The notes: generated from the letters alone by a model not told the origin. A stretch of 64,000 nucleotides of DNA from Saccharothrix carnea (GCF_003014735.1 NZ_PYAX01000009.1:248001-312000), one strand, 5' to 3'. Counted from the stretch's first letter, positions 17,539-27,515 are shown. Numbers and translations: made by a program.

Positions 17539-20027
17539 TGGAGCTCAAGATCCCGGACCTCTGCCTCGTGGTGCTGGTCGGCGCGTCCGGCTCGGGCAAG
17601 TCCACGTTCGCGCGCGGGCACTTCCTGCCGACGCAGGTGCTGTCCAGCGACTACTTCCGCGGCCTGGTCGCCGACGACGAGAACGACCAGTCGGCGTCCG
17701 CCGCCGCGTTCGAGGCGCTGCACTTCGTGGCGGGCAAGCGGCTGGACGCGGGCCGCACCACGGTGATCGACGCGACGAACGTGCAGCGGTCCGACCGCGC
17801 GCAGCTGGTCGAGCTGGCCCGTGCGCACAACGTGCTGCCGGTCGCGATCGTGCTGGACCTGCCGGAGGAGGTCTGCCTCGCCCGCAACGCCTCCCGCCCG
17901 GACCGCGACTTCGGCCCGCACGTGGTGCGCCGGCACCGTGCCGCGCTGCGCAAGTCGTTGAAGCACCTCGGCAAGGAGGGGTTCAAGCGGGTGCACGTGC
18001 TGCGCACCCAGTCCGAAGTGGACGACGCGGTGGTCGTGCCGGAACGGCTGCTCAACGACCTGCGCCACGAGACCGGGCCGTTCGACGTGATCGGCGACGT
18101 GCACGGTTGCCGCGCCGAGCTGGAGGACCTGCTGGTCAAGCTCGGCTACGCGCTGGTGCGCGACGACGGTGGACGCCCGGTGGACGCCATCCCGCCGGTG
18201 GGACGGCGTGCGGCGTTCGTCGGCGACCTGGTCGACCGCGGCCCGGACACGCCCGGTGTCCTGCGCCTGGTCATGGGCATGGTCGAGGCCGGGCACGCGT
18301 TCGCCGTGTGCGGCAACCACGAGCAGAAGCTGGTGCGTGCCCTGCGCGGGCGCGACGTGCAGGTCAAGCACGGTCTGGCGGAGTCGCTGGCGCAGCTCGC
18401 GGCCGAGCCGGAGGAGTTCCGCGAGCGGGTCGTGCGGTTCTGCGACGGCCTGGTCGCGCACTACGTCCTCGACGGCGGTGACCTGGTGATCGCGCACGCG
18501 GGCCTGCCGGAGAAGTTCCACGGCCGCGCGTCGGCGCGGGTGCGCAGCTTCGCGCTGTACGGCGACACCACCGGCGAGACCGACGAGTACGGCCTGCCGG
18601 TGCGCTACCCGTGGGCGACGGAGTACCGCGGCAAGGCGACCGTGCTCTACGGGCACACGCCCACGCCCGAGGTCGAGTGGATCAACAACACGATGTGCCT
18701 GGACACCGGCGTGGTGTTCGGCGGCAAGCTCACCGCGCTGCGCTACCCCGAGCGCGAGGTCGTGTCGGTCGACGCGCACGAGGTCTGGTACGAGCCGGTG
18801 CGCCCGCTCGTCGTGCCCGAGGCGGAACGGGAGCCGGACGTGCTCGCGCTGTCCGACGTGACCGGCCGCCGGTTCGTGGAGACGGCCCACCGCGGCCGGA
18901 TCGGCGTGCGCCCGGAGCAGGCCGCGTCGGCGCTGGAGGTGATGAGCCGCTTCGCGATCGACCCGCACCAGCTGCTGTACCTGCCGCCGACGATGGCGCC
19001 TACGGCCACCTCGCAGCGGCCGGACGTGCTCGAACACCCGGAGGACGCGTTCGCGGAGTACCGGAGCGCCGGTGTGCGCGAGGTGATCTGCGAGGAGAAG
19101 CACATGGGGTCGCGCGCGGTCGTCCTGGTGCGCCGGGAGGGCGGTGGCGTGATCCACACGCGGACCGGCCGGGCGTTCTTCGACCCGCCGTTGGGCGGCG
19201 AACTCCTGGCCCGCGTGCGCGAGGAGGTGACCAGGGCCGGTTTGTGGGACGAGTTCGACACCGACTGGCTGCTGTTCGACGCCGAGCTGCTGCCGTGGAA
19301 CGCCAAGGCGTCCGGGCTGATCAAGGAGCAGTACGCGGCGGTCGGCGCGGCGGCGACGGGTGCCCTCGGCGTGGCGGTGGACGTGCTGGCGCGTACCGCG
19401 GAGCGCGGCGTCGACGTCGGCGACCTGTTGGCGCGCACGCGGAGCAGGCTGGCGAACGCCACCGGCTACCGCGACGCCTACCTGCGGTACGTGCGGCCGA
19501 CAGACGGGCTGACCGGCGTCACGATCGCGCCGTTCCAGCTGCTCGCCGCCCGCGGCCGGACGTTCCACGACCGCGACCACCGGTGGCACCTGGACGTGCT
19601 CGGACGCCTGGGCGGCGAGCACTTCACCCCGACCAGGCACCTGGTCGTCGACACGGCCGACGACGAGCAGGTCGCCGCGGGCATCCGCTGGTGGGAGGAC
19701 CTGACCGCGGCCGGTGGCGAGGGCATGGTCGTCAAGCCGCTGGCCAACCTGGTGCGCGGCGCCCGCGGCCTGGTGCAGCCGGGCGTGAAGGTGCGCGGGC
19801 GCGAGTACCTGCGGATCATCTACGGCCCCGACTACACGGAGCCGGAGAACCTGGAACGCCTGCGCAAGCGCGGTCTGGGCGCGAAGCGGTCCCTGGCGAT
19901 CCGCGAGTACGCCCTCGGCCTGGAGGCGTTGGAGCGCGTCGCCCGGGACGAGCCGCTGTGGCGCGTGCACGAATGCGTGTTCGCCGTGCTCGCCCTGGAG
20001 TCGGAGCCGGTCGACCCCCGCCTCTGA
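17538..20027 (+). CDS. pnkp: Bacterial Pnkp: polynucleotide kinase-phosphatase-ligase
   Basis: An 829-aa trifunctional RNA-repair enzyme. The kinase P-loop VGASGSGKST is near residue 15. A calcineurin-type phosphatase carries DVIGDVHGC, GDLVDRGPDT and CGNHE in residues ~180-270. The C-terminal adenylyltransferase has KHMGSR (Lys nucleophile) near residue 520. It heals both ends of cleaved RNA and, with Hen1, seals them. The ATG at 17538 overlaps the hen1 stop by one base, so translation is coupled. Length is usual for the family and all three catalytic motifs are intact. Confidence 0.95.
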   Translation: MELKIPDLCLVVLVGASGSGKSTFARGHFLPTQVLSSDYFRGLVADDENDQSASAAAFEALHFVAGKRLDAGRTTVIDATNVQRSDRAQLVELARAHNVLPVAIVLDLPEEVCLARNASRPDRDFGPHVVRRHRAALRKSLKHLGKEGFKRVHVLRTQSEVDDAVVVPERLLNDLRHETGPFDVIGDVHGCRAELEDLLVKLGYALVRDDGGRPVDAIPPVGRRAAFVGDLVDRGPDTPGVLRLVMGMVEAGHAFAVCGNHEQKLVRALRGRDVQVKHGLAESLAQLAAEPEEFRERVVRFCDGLVAHYVLDGGDLVIAHAGLPEKFHGRASARVRSFALYGDTTGETDEYGLPVRYPWATEYRGKATVLYGHTPTPEVEWINNTMCLDTGVVFGGKLTALRYPEREVVSVDAHEVWYEPVRPLVVPEAEREPDVLALSDVTGRRFVETAHRGRIGVRPEQAASALEVMSRFAIDPHQLLYLPPTMAPTATSQRPDVLEHPEDAFAEYRSAGVREVICEEKHMGSRAVVLVRREGGGVIHTRTGRAFFDPPLGGELLARVREEVTRAGLWDEFDTDWLLFDAELLPWNAKASGLIKEQYAAVGAAATGALGVAVDVLARTAERGVDVGDLLARTRSRLANATGYRDAYLRYVRPTDGLTGVTIAPFQLLAARGRTFHDRDHRWHLDVLGRLGGEHFTPTRHLVVDTADDEQVAAGIRWWEDLTAAGGEGMVVKPLANLVRGARGLVQPGVKVRGREYLRIIYGPDYTEPENLERLRKRGLGAKRSLAIREYALGLEALERVARDEPLWRVHECVFAVLALESEPVDPRL

Positions 20028-20150
20028 CCCCGGTGTCACGCGCGGCCGGGCAACCGCCGGAGCTCGCCCGGCCGCCACCCGGCGGTCGCCCGGCACAGAC
20101 CCCGGACCAGAGGAAGGTGCCGCCGGCCACGAGTGCGTTCTCAGCCGGAC

Positions 20151-20192
20151 GGCACACCACCGGTAGTGCGGCGCGGCTACCGGTGGTGTGCC
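20151..20192. terminator. Strong bidirectional terminator after pnkp
   Basis: A perfect 16-bp stem (20151-20166 with 20177-20192) with a 10-nt loop lies between the convergent pnkp gene and the secreted propeller gene. This is the longest perfect hairpin seen in the window. Confidence 0.85.
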
Positions 20193-20203
20193 TGCTCGGT
20201 GCG

Positions 20204-22447
20204 TCAGACCCGGCAGGGGCTGCCGCCGGGCTCGGTCGGTTCGAGGTTGGCCCTCGCCTCACCGAGCACCACGTCGGTCAGCAGGGTGTCCAGCGCGAAC
20301 GCCCGCTGCACCACGCTGGTCGACGTGGTGGTGGTGCTGTTGAGCTGCAACGACCCGATGACCAGCGGGATGGTCAGCGGCGCGCTGCCCACCGCGATCT
20401 GGACCCCGTTGATCCGCAGGCTCGCGATCTGCGACGAACCGGCGAACACCGGGTTGAGGTTCGCGTCGCACGTCACCGACGCGTTCGCCTGGATGACGCC
20501 CACCTCGATGGTCACCAGCAGGCTGCTGATGCGGGTGTAGTCGACCCGCGCGGCGGCCACCGAGCCGTCACCGGGAGCGGGCGGCGTGGCGAGCAGGTCG
20601 TCCGGTGTCTGGTCGGTGCTCGCGGTCAACGCGTTGGCCCGCACGGTCAGGATGCCCGCCGACAGGTTCACGTTCGCCACGTTCTCGTAGTCGTCGACGC
20701 ACGGCACGTCCGGCGGGTTGGCCCGCGCCACCACGATCCCGGCCAGGTTCAGCGCGGTCGCCTGGCAGGAGAACACGCCGGTCCGCTCCGAGGTCTTGAT
20801 CCGCAGGTCCGAGAGCACCGGGCTGTCGCCGGACGGGCTCGCCGTCAACGTCGCCCGCACCTCGATGTACCGGCCGACCCGGGCGAACTCCACCCCGTTG
20901 GCCACCGGCGTGAACGCCTCGCCGGCCAGCCCCGCCTCGGTGTCGGACGTGCGAGCCTCCACCGTGATCGAGGTGCCCGGCGGGACGCTGCCCTGCGCCT
21001 CGGTGTTCCAGGTGACCGTGCCCCAGGTCTGGCCCGCGACACCGCCGTCCTGCACCACCGACCAGGTGCCGACCGGCGCGGTGATCTCACCGAGCACCGA
21101 ACCGGTCATGTCGCTGTAGTTGTACGGCCCGGCGCCGGCACCGAGGTCGACGGTCAGGTCGACCGCGCCCACGGTGAACCCGCCGCCGCCGACCGGACCG
21201 GCGGCCGGGTCGATGCGCTGGGCGTTGTTCGAGTTGATGTTGGTGACCCACACCTTGCCGTTGGTGTCGACCGCGACGCCGGTGGGGCCGTTGCCGCCGG
21301 GCAGCACCACGTTGCCGACGAACGTGCCGTCCGTGCGCAGGTGCCCGACCGTGTTCGTGCCGTTGTCGAGCGCGTGGGCGACCCAGACGTTGCCGTTGGA
21401 GTCGACCGCGACGCCCTGGGCGCGCGGGTGGCCGTGCGGGAAGGTGCCGAGGATGGTGCCCGCCGGGTCCATCTTGACCGTGTTGCCGGAGTTGACCTGG
21501 GTGTGCCAGATGTCGCCGGTCACCGGGTCCATGCCCAGGCCGTAGTCGCCGTGCGTGGTGTCCAGGCACGCTCCCGTGCCGGCGTCCGGCTCGTAGCGCA
21601 GCAGGTTGGTCCCGTACCGGGCCGACCACAGCGTGCCCGCCTTGTCGACCAGGCCGCCGTAGCCGCCGCAGCCGAAGCTGACCGGCGCGGTCAGCGGTGC
21701 GCCGTCGACGCCGGAGATCTTCTGGTGCTGGGTGTTCGAGCCACCGGTCCAGAGGTCGTTGTTGGCGTCCACGGCCACCGTGCGGGTGTTCGTGCCCGCG
21801 ACCCGGCTGTAGGTGATCAGGCACTCGTCGGCCGCCGTGGTGACACCGCCGTTGGCGTCGGCGCCGCCCGCGTTGGTCCACGGCCGGATGTCGCCGAGGC
21901 CGCGCGACGTGGCGTACAGGCCGTCCTGGTCGCGGTCGACGCAGGTGTTGTAGCCGAACGGGCCCTGCAGGTAGTCGCCGGCGGGGTCGGGCGTGCCGTC
22001 CGCGTTCGTCCGGGTGCCGCCGCGGATGACGCCGACCCGGGTCACCGACCCGCGACCGCCGCTCGCCTCGTTGCGGTTGGACAGCCACGTGTTGCCGAGC
22101 TTGTCCACGGTGGTGCGCGACGGGTTGCGGCCCTGGCCGTCCGGCGCGGACAACCACTCGCCGACGATCTCGCCGGTGTTCACGTCGATGCGGACCATCG
22201 TGCCGCGCGCGGAGGCGGCGACGTTGACGTAGGGGAAGAACACGCTCTGGCGGTTGAGCTGGAGCTGGTCGTTGTTCGGGGCGTCGTGGTTGACGTCCTG
22301 CAGCACGCCTTGGTCGAAGTCGGCGTCCCGCGTGTAGAGCACGTTCTCGCCGGAAACAGGGGCGGCGGACGCACTCGGGGTGCCGACCAGGGGGATCAGG
22401 AGCGTGCTGACGGCAGCCAGCACTAGGAATCTTCGTGGGTGACGCAT
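20204..22447 (-). CDS. Large secreted beta-propeller protein (NHL/virginiamycin B lyase-like repeats)
   Basis: A 747-aa exported protein. The signal peptide (MRHPRRFLVLAAVSTLLIPL, cleavage near ASA-AP) precedes repeats of the type VAVDSNGNVWVAH, VAVDTNGKVWVTN and TVDKLGNTWLSN, which are propeller blades (residues ~60-420). Next is a beta-sandwich region (~430-560), then a Thr/Ser/Ala-rich C-terminal part with paired cysteines. No catalytic residues of virginiamycin B lyase could be assigned, so the role is unknown. ATG 22447 has GAAGGG about 7 nt upstream and is preferred to ATG 22462. Confidence 0.75.
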   Translation of the reverse strand: MRHPRRFLVLAAVSTLLIPLVGTPSASAAPVSGENVLYTRDADFDQGVLQDVNHDAPNNDQLQLNRQSVFFPYVNVAASARGTMVRIDVNTGEIVGEWLSAPDGQGRNPSRTTVDKLGNTWLSNRNEASGGRGSVTRVGVIRGGTRTNADGTPDPAGDYLQGPFGYNTCVDRDQDGLYATSRGLGDIRPWTNAGGADANGGVTTAADECLITYSRVAGTNTRTVAVDANNDLWTGGSNTQHQKISGVDGAPLTAPVSFGCGGYGGLVDKAGTLWSARYGTNLLRYEPDAGTGACLDTTHGDYGLGMDPVTGDIWHTQVNSGNTVKMDPAGTILGTFPHGHPRAQGVAVDSNGNVWVAHALDNGTNTVGHLRTDGTFVGNVVLPGGNGPTGVAVDTNGKVWVTNINSNNAQRIDPAAGPVGGGGFTVGAVDLTVDLGAGAGPYNYSDMTGSVLGEITAPVGTWSVVQDGGVAGQTWGTVTWNTEAQGSVPPGTSITVEARTSDTEAGLAGEAFTPVANGVEFARVGRYIEVRATLTASPSGDSPVLSDLRIKTSERTGVFSCQATALNLAGIVVARANPPDVPCVDDYENVANVNLSAGILTVRANALTASTDQTPDDLLATPPAPGDGSVAAARVDYTRISSLLVTIEVGVIQANASVTCDANLNPVFAGSSQIASLRINGVQIAVGSAPLTIPLVIGSLQLNSTTTTSTSVVQRAFALDTLLTDVVLGEARANLEPTEPGGSPCRV

Positions 22448-22855
22448 GGAGCTGCCCTTCATTCAGGGTTCGGCAGGCATTCGGGCATTTCCGTCACGTG
22501 ACAACCGGGTGTCGAAGGCCGGTGGGCACCCGTTACCGCACCCGGAAAGGTGAGTAGACAATTCGGCAAAAATCGGGTCGGGGATTCATCCCTTTCCGAG
22601 CGCCGACCGTCCGAACGGCCCAGTGCCAGGCTCCCGAGGGTGAGTGCGGACGGTGCCGAGTACGCCGTCCGGCGGGGTCCGTGGGCTGATCCGGGCCGAT
22701 CCGCCCGGTATCGCCGTTAACCGACCGGACATTGCGTGACCACTTGGAATTTCCTCGTCGAACCCCTGGCTTGACAAGTGCGCGGGACGTCCCGAATCCT
22801 CCGCTGGGCCAGCGTTCTGGTCGTTTCCGGAAAAACCCCGAGGAAGGTTCGACCC
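22448..22855. other. Divergent intergenic region
   Basis: About 400 bp lie between the leftward propeller gene and the rightward importer operon. No gene is supported. It contains a 10-bp palindrome GTCACGTGAC (22493-22502) of uncertain meaning and the importer's ribosome binding site GAGGAAGG (22840-22847). Confidence 0.4.
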
Positions 22856-23986
22856 GTGAACCACACCCGAGTCCTGCGGTCGGTCGGCGTCGGCGTCACC
22901 GCGCTGGCCTTGGTCGCCGCGTGCGGCACGCCGCCGCCCAAGGACGGCGCCGCGAGCGACACCCCGGCGGCCACCGCGAAGTCCGCCGCCGAGTTCGGCG
23001 GGTTCGACAAGCTCGTCGAGGCCGCGAAGGAGGAGGGCAAGCTCAACGTCATCGCGCTGCCGCCGGACTGGGCCAACTACGGCGAGATGATCTCCGCGTT
23101 CGAGGCCGAGTACGGCATCGAGGTCGACTCGGCGCAGCCCGACGCGTCCAGCCAGGACGAGATCAACGCCGCCAACCAGCTCAAGGGCGGCGACCGCGCA
23201 CCCGACGTGTTCGACCTCGGCCTGACCGTGGCGCTGGCCAACACCGCGATGTTCGCGCCGTACCAGGTGCGGACCTGGGCCGACATCCCCGACGAGCTGA
23301 AGGAGCCCTCCGGGCTGTACTACGGCGACTACGGCGGCTTCATGTCCATCGGCTACGACGCCGCCAAGGTGCCCGCACCGACCTCGGTCAAGGACCTGCT
23401 CAAGCCCGAGTACCAGGGCAAGGTCGCGCTCAACGGCGACCCGACGCAGGCCGGTGCCGCGTTCTCCGGCGTGGTCATGGCCGCGCTCGGCAACGGCGGC
23501 TCGGCCGACGACATCGCGCCGGGCGTGGAGTTCTTCAAGCAGCTCAAGGCCGCGGGCAACTTCCTGCCCGTCGACCCGTCACCGGCCACCATCGAGTCCG
23601 GGCAGACGCCGGTCGTCATCGACTGGGACTACACCAACGCCGCGCAGACCGCCAAGCTCGCGGGCAAGGTCGACTGGAAGGTCGTCGTCCCGGCCGAGGC
23701 GCAGGTGGGCGGCTACTACAACCAGGCAATCAACTCCGACGCGCCGCACCCGGCCGCCGCGCGCCTGTGGCAGGAGTTCCTGTACTCCGACAAGGGGCAG
23801 AACATCTTCCTCAAGGGCCTGTCGCGGCCCGTGCGGATGGACGCGATGACCAAGTCCGGCACGGTCGACGCGGCCGCGGCGGCGAAGCTGCCCAAGACGT
23901 CGGAGAAGCAGGTGTTCCCGACCCAGGAGCAGTCGGACAAGGCCAAGCAGGTGCTGGCCGCCACGTGGGCGCAGGCGGTGGGCTGA
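22856..23986 (+). CDS. ABC importer substrate-binding lipoprotein
   Basis: A 376-aa lipoprotein with signal peptide and lipobox (ALALVAAC, lipidated Cys near 22). The mature part is a type II periplasmic-binding fold of the iron/polyamine/phosphonate group (LNVIALPPDWANYGEMISAF..., GDRAPDVFDLGL, GYYNQAINSDAPHPAAARLW). GTG 22856 has GAGGAAGG 8 nt upstream. It is first in a four-gene operon with two permeases and an ATPase, i.e. a complete binding-protein-dependent importer. The ligand cannot be read from sequence; polyamine, ferric iron or phosphonate are the family options. Confidence 0.88.
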   Translation: MNHTRVLRSVGVGVTALALVAACGTPPPKDGAASDTPAATAKSAAEFGGFDKLVEAAKEEGKLNVIALPPDWANYGEMISAFEAEYGIEVDSAQPDASSQDEINAANQLKGGDRAPDVFDLGLTVALANTAMFAPYQVRTWADIPDELKEPSGLYYGDYGGFMSIGYDAAKVPAPTSVKDLLKPEYQGKVALNGDPTQAGAAFSGVVMAALGNGGSADDIAPGVEFFKQLKAAGNFLPVDPSPATIESGQTPVVIDWDYTNAAQTAKLAGKVDWKVVVPAEAQVGGYYNQAINSDAPHPAAARLWQEFLYSDKGQNIFLKGLSRPVRMDAMTKSGTVDAAAAAKLPKTSEKQVFPTQEQSDKAKQVLAATWAQAVG

Positions 23987-23989
23987 CCG

Positions 23990-24901
23990 GTGGTCGCACC
24001 CGTCACGACCGCGGCCGGGGGAGCCGACAAGGCTTCTCCCGGCCGCGGGCCCGGCCGGAGCTGGTTGGCGTGGCTGGTCGTGGTGCCGTTCTTGGCCTAC
24101 GTCGGCACGTTCCTGGTGTACCCGACCGCGCTGGTCCTGGCCGGGTCGTTCCAGGACTCGGACGGCTCGTTCACGCTCGACAACCTGGTCGACCTGACCC
24201 GGGGCGTGTACCTCCAGGCGTTCCTGCGCAGCGTGGAGCTGTCCGCGATCACGGCCCTGCTCGGCGCGGTGCTCGGCGCGCTGCTGTCGTGGGCGGTCGC
24301 GGTGGGCAGGCGGGAAGGACTGCTGCGCCGCGTGGTGGTGGCCGGGGCGGGTGTGCTCGCCCAGTTCGGCGGCGTGCCGCTGGCGTTCGCGTTCCTGGCC
24401 ACGATCGGCTTCCAGGGTTTCGTCACGCGGTTCCTGCGCGACACGTTCGGCGTCGACCTGTTCACCACCGGCGCGTGGCTGTTCGAGCTGCCCGGCCTGA
24501 CCCTGGTCTACACGTTCTTCCAGATCCCGCTGATGGTCATCGTGTTCCTGCCCGCGCTGGACGGCCTGCGGCCGCAGTGGCGTGAGGCGGTGGACAGCCT
24601 CGGCGGCTCGTCGTGGACCTACTGGCGGCACGTCGGCGGCCCGATCCTGCTGCCCGCGTTCCTCGGCGCGGTGTTGCTGCTGTTCGCCAACGCGTTCTCC
24701 GCGTACGCCACGGCGGCGGCGCTGGTGTCGCAGGGCAGCCCGATCGTGCCGCTGCAGATCCGGGGCTTCCTCACCGGCGAGGTGCTGCTGGGTCGGGAGA
24801 ACCTCGGCAAGGCGCTCGGCCTGGGCATGATCGTGGTGGTCGGGGTGGCGATGGGCCTGTACGCGTTGCTGCAGCGGAGGTTCGCCCGGTGGCAGCGGTG
24901 A
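23990..24901 (+). CDS. ABC importer permease 1
   Basis: A 303-aa inner-membrane permease with about six helices. The EAA-type cytoplasmic loop (WREAVDSLGGSSWTYWRHVGGP near residue 200) contacts the ATPase. It begins 3 bp after the binding-protein stop at GTG 23990 and ends in a GTGA overlap with permease 2. It resembles PotB/CysU-type permeases of polyamine or iron importers. Confidence 0.88.
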   Translation: MVAPVTTAAGGADKASPGRGPGRSWLAWLVVVPFLAYVGTFLVYPTALVLAGSFQDSDGSFTLDNLVDLTRGVYLQAFLRSVELSAITALLGAVLGALLSWAVAVGRREGLLRRVVVAGAGVLAQFGGVPLAFAFLATIGFQGFVTRFLRDTFGVDLFTTGAWLFELPGLTLVYTFFQIPLMVIVFLPALDGLRPQWREAVDSLGGSSWTYWRHVGGPILLPAFLGAVLLLFANAFSAYATAAALVSQGSPIVPLQIRGFLTGEVLLGRENLGKALGLGMIVVVGVAMGLYALLQRRFARWQR

Positions 24902-25677
24902 CCAGGCAGGCGAGAGTCGCGCGGACCGTGATCCTGCTCGTGCTCGGGGCGTTCTTCCTGCTGCCGCTGGTCGCGATGGCGGAGTTCTCCACCCGCGGCA
25001 CGGGCGGCACGCGCAGCCTCGCGTCGTGGGCGGCGATCGTGGACGACCCGGACCTGGTCGAGGCGATCCTGGTGTCGGTGCAGCTGGCGGTGACCAGTTC
25101 GCTGGTCGTGCTGGTGCTGCTGGTGCCGACGATGACGTGGATCAGGCTCCGGCTGCCGGCGCTGCGGAGGCTCGTGGAGTTCCTGTGCCTGCTGCCGGTC
25201 GCGATCCCGGCGATCGTGCTGGTGGTGGGCATGGCGCCGCTGTACGCGTGGGTGAATTACTTCCTCGGTGACTCGCCGTTGACGTTGACGTTCGCGTACG
25301 CGGTGCTGGTGCTGCCGTTCGCCTACCGGGCGATCGACGCGGGCCTGTCCGCCATCGACCTGAAGACGCTGGCGGAAGCGGCCCGGAGCCTCGGCGCGTC
25401 CTGGGGCACGGTGCTGCTGCGGGTCGTGGTGCCCAACATCCGCACCTCGCTGATCGGCGCGTCGCTGCTGTCCGTGGCGCTGGTGCTCGGCGAGTTCACC
25501 ATCGCGTCGCTGCTGAACTTCGACACGTTGCAGGTGCGGGTCAACCTGCTCGGCAAGCGCGACGCGGGCGTGTCGATCGCGGTGTCGCTGCTGAGCCTGC
25601 TGTTCGCGTTCGCGCTGTTGTTCCTGCTCTCGTTCATCGGCGGGCGGCGGCGGGACACCGCCGTCGAGGAAGGCTGA
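24898..25677 (+). CDS. ABC importer permease 2
   Basis: A 259-aa permease with about six membrane helices. The EAA loop is DLKTLAEAARSLGASWGTVLLRVVVPNI. It resembles PotC-type partners. Its GTG start overlaps the permease 1 stop by 4 bp, and the ATPase gene starts 3 bp after its stop, so all four components are co-translated. Confidence 0.88.
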   Translation: MTRQARVARTVILLVLGAFFLLPLVAMAEFSTRGTGGTRSLASWAAIVDDPDLVEAILVSVQLAVTSSLVVLVLLVPTMTWIRLRLPALRRLVEFLCLLPVAIPAIVLVVGMAPLYAWVNYFLGDSPLTLTFAYAVLVLPFAYRAIDAGLSAIDLKTLAEAARSLGASWGTVLLRVVVPNIRTSLIGASLLSVALVLGEFTIASLLNFDTLQVRVNLLGKRDAGVSIAVSLLSLLFAFALLFLLSFIGGRRRDTAVEEG

Positions 25678-25679
25678 CC

Positions 25680-26723
25680 ATGGGTTACCTGCGTCTGGAC
25701 GGGCTGCGCAAGTCGTTCGGCGGCCAGACCGCGCTCGACGGGCTCGACCTGGAACTCGCCGAGGGCGAGCTGGTCAGCCTGCTCGGGCCCAGCGGCTGCG
25801 GCAAGACGACCGCGTTGCGCATCGTCGCCGGGTTCGAGACCGCCGACTCGGGCACCGTCCTGGTGGACGGCCGCGACATCACCCGCGTGCCGGCGAACAA
25901 GCGGGACATGGGCATGGTGTTCCAGGCCTACAGCCTGTTCCCGAACATGACCGTGACGCAGAACGTGGCGTTCGGCCTGAGGCTGCGCAAGGTGCCGGAC
26001 CGGGTCGGGCGGGTCGCCGAACTGCTGGAGCTGGTGGGGCTCTCGCACCTGGGCAAGCGGTACCCGCACCAGCTGTCGGGCGGCCAGCAGCAACGCGTGG
26101 CGCTGGCCCGTGCGCTGGCCATCCAGCCGCGCGTGCTGCTGCTGGACGAACCGCTGTCCGCGCTGGACGCCAAGGTGCGGGTGACCCTGCGTGACGAGAT
26201 CCGGCGCATCCAGACCGAGCTGGGCATGACCACGCTGTTCGTCACGCACGACCAGGAGGAGGCGCTGGCCGTCTCCGACCGGGTCGGCGTGATGTCGCAG
26301 GGCAGGCTGGAACAGCTGGACGCGCCCGCGGTCGTGTACCGGGAGCCCGCGTCGGCGTTCGTGGCGCAGTTCGTCGGCGTGACCAACGCGGTGCACGGCC
26401 TCGCCGGGGCGGGCTGCGTGCGGCTGGGCGCCTACCGGCTGGACACCGACGCCGCGGACGGGCTGACCGGCGAGGTCAAGGTGATCGTGCGGCCGGAGGA
26501 CATCGGCATCACCCGGCACAGCGGTCCCGCAGACGGCGCGTTGACCGGCAACGTGCTCACGCAGAGCTTCCTCGGGCCGGTGACCAGGTTGTCCGTGCGG
26601 CTCGACGGTGACGACCAGGTGGTGCGGGTCGACCAGCCGTCCGGCCGGGCGGCCGACTTCCCGCCCGGCACGACCGTCGCGCTCGACCTCGCGATCGGCA
26701 GGCTGATGGTCGTCGGGGTGTGA
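25680..26723 (+). CDS. ABC importer ATPase with TOBE domain (PotA/FbpC-like)
   Basis: A 347-aa ATPase. Walker A GPSGCGKTT is near residue 38, the Q-loop VFQAYSLF follows, the signature is LSGGQQQR, Walker B VLLLDEP, and the H-loop FVTHDQEEA. The C-terminal ~110 residues form a TOBE domain (VIVRPEDIGI) as in polyamine, iron and phosphonate importers. It powers the importer encoded just upstream. Its stop lies only 7 bp from the stop of the convergent next gene, leaving no room for a separate terminator. Confidence 0.93.
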   Translation: MGYLRLDGLRKSFGGQTALDGLDLELAEGELVSLLGPSGCGKTTALRIVAGFETADSGTVLVDGRDITRVPANKRDMGMVFQAYSLFPNMTVTQNVAFGLRLRKVPDRVGRVAELLELVGLSHLGKRYPHQLSGGQQQRVALARALAIQPRVLLLDEPLSALDAKVRVTLRDEIRRIQTELGMTTLFVTHDQEEALAVSDRVGVMSQGRLEQLDAPAVVYREPASAFVAQFVGVTNAVHGLAGAGCVRLGAYRLDTDAADGLTGEVKVIVRPEDIGITRHSGPADGALTGNVLTQSFLGPVTRLSVRLDGDDQVVRVDQPSGRAADFPPGTTVALDLAIGRLMVVGV

Positions 26724-26730
26724 CGGGGCG

Positions 26731-27345
26731 CTACGGGCGGCGCAATTTCGTCAACCTGAGCCGTTCGTCGTCGGAAAGCGCCGAATCGGTCAAAACGCGC
26801 ACTCCGCGCGCACCGATCGGCTGGCCGTTCACGGAAGTCACCCAATTGGTCGGCACATCGGTGAACAAGGTGACTTCCGGCGTCTCGGCGAAATGGCCGT
26901 AACCCAGCACCGTCGACCGGCTCACGCTCGGGCCGTTGAGCACCACGTAGTCCTGGTCGGCCAGGCCCGGGTCACCCGCCCACGGCACCTCGTCGCCCAG
27001 CGTCCAGCCGCCGACACCGCCGTAGCGCAGCAGGAACGTGCGGGCGTGGTGGATCGTGACCACGTAGTGGTGGTCGCAGTCCGGGTCGACGGGCACGGGC
27101 GTGCGGGTGAAGTTCAGGCCGTAGGAGACGCCCGCCGCCCGCAGGGTGCCGGAGAACGCCGCCAGGTCGCCGCCGCTCGTGCTGATCGCCCGCGACAGCG
27201 CCGACCACGCGCCGGTGGCCGTCTGGTTCGGCAGGCGGGCACCCGGCCACGGGTCCCGAATGGTCATGCCACCCCAGATGAGGCGCACCGCGGGGGCCGG
27301 CCAGACATTGTCGCGCTCACCCCGGTAGAGGGTCATGTCCGGCAT
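26731..27345 (-). CDS. Unrecognised protein
   Basis: A 204-aa protein with normal actinomycete codon use and a good ribosome binding site (GAGGAG, 8 nt before ATG 27345), so the gene is very likely real. I recognise no family. It has no signal peptide or membrane helix, is rich in Gly, Trp and Tyr, and contains CDHHYVVTIHHARTFLLRYG near residue 95 and a likely beta-rich fold. It is convergent with the ABC importer ATPase. Confidence 0.7.
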   Translation of the reverse strand: MPDMTLYRGERDNVWPAPAVRLIWGGMTIRDPWPGARLPNQTATGAWSALSRAISTSGGDLAAFSGTLRAAGVSYGLNFTRTPVPVDPDCDHHYVVTIHHARTFLLRYGGVGGWTLGDEVPWAGDPGLADQDYVVLNGPSVSRSTVLGYGHFAETPEVTLFTDVPTNWVTSVNGQPIGARGVRVLTDSALSDDERLRLTKLRRP

Positions 27346-27515
27346 GGGAAATACTCCTCGCGAGGAATTCGTGAAGAGGAATCGGCTTCGATCCTACGCT
27401 GAGTGGGAGGCAGCGCGGACGAATTCACCGCCAAGGAGTACCGGGCCGCGAGAATACGGTGTTAAAAGGGGGGATATGCAGTGTTGTGCGTGGTGGGCAC
27501 CGCCGAGCGGGCGAA

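Noticed and set aside
18611..22426. A 1271-codon open frame on the plus strand across the end of pnkp and antisense to the secreted propeller gene
   Set aside because: Arg/Gly/Ala/Pro-rich shadow typical of GC-rich DNA; it shows no domain, and the real genes in the other frames have clear motifs.
22493..22502. Palindrome GTCACGTGAC as a regulatory site
   Set aside because: A 10-bp GC-rich palindrome is expected by chance at this scale and has no second copy in the gap.
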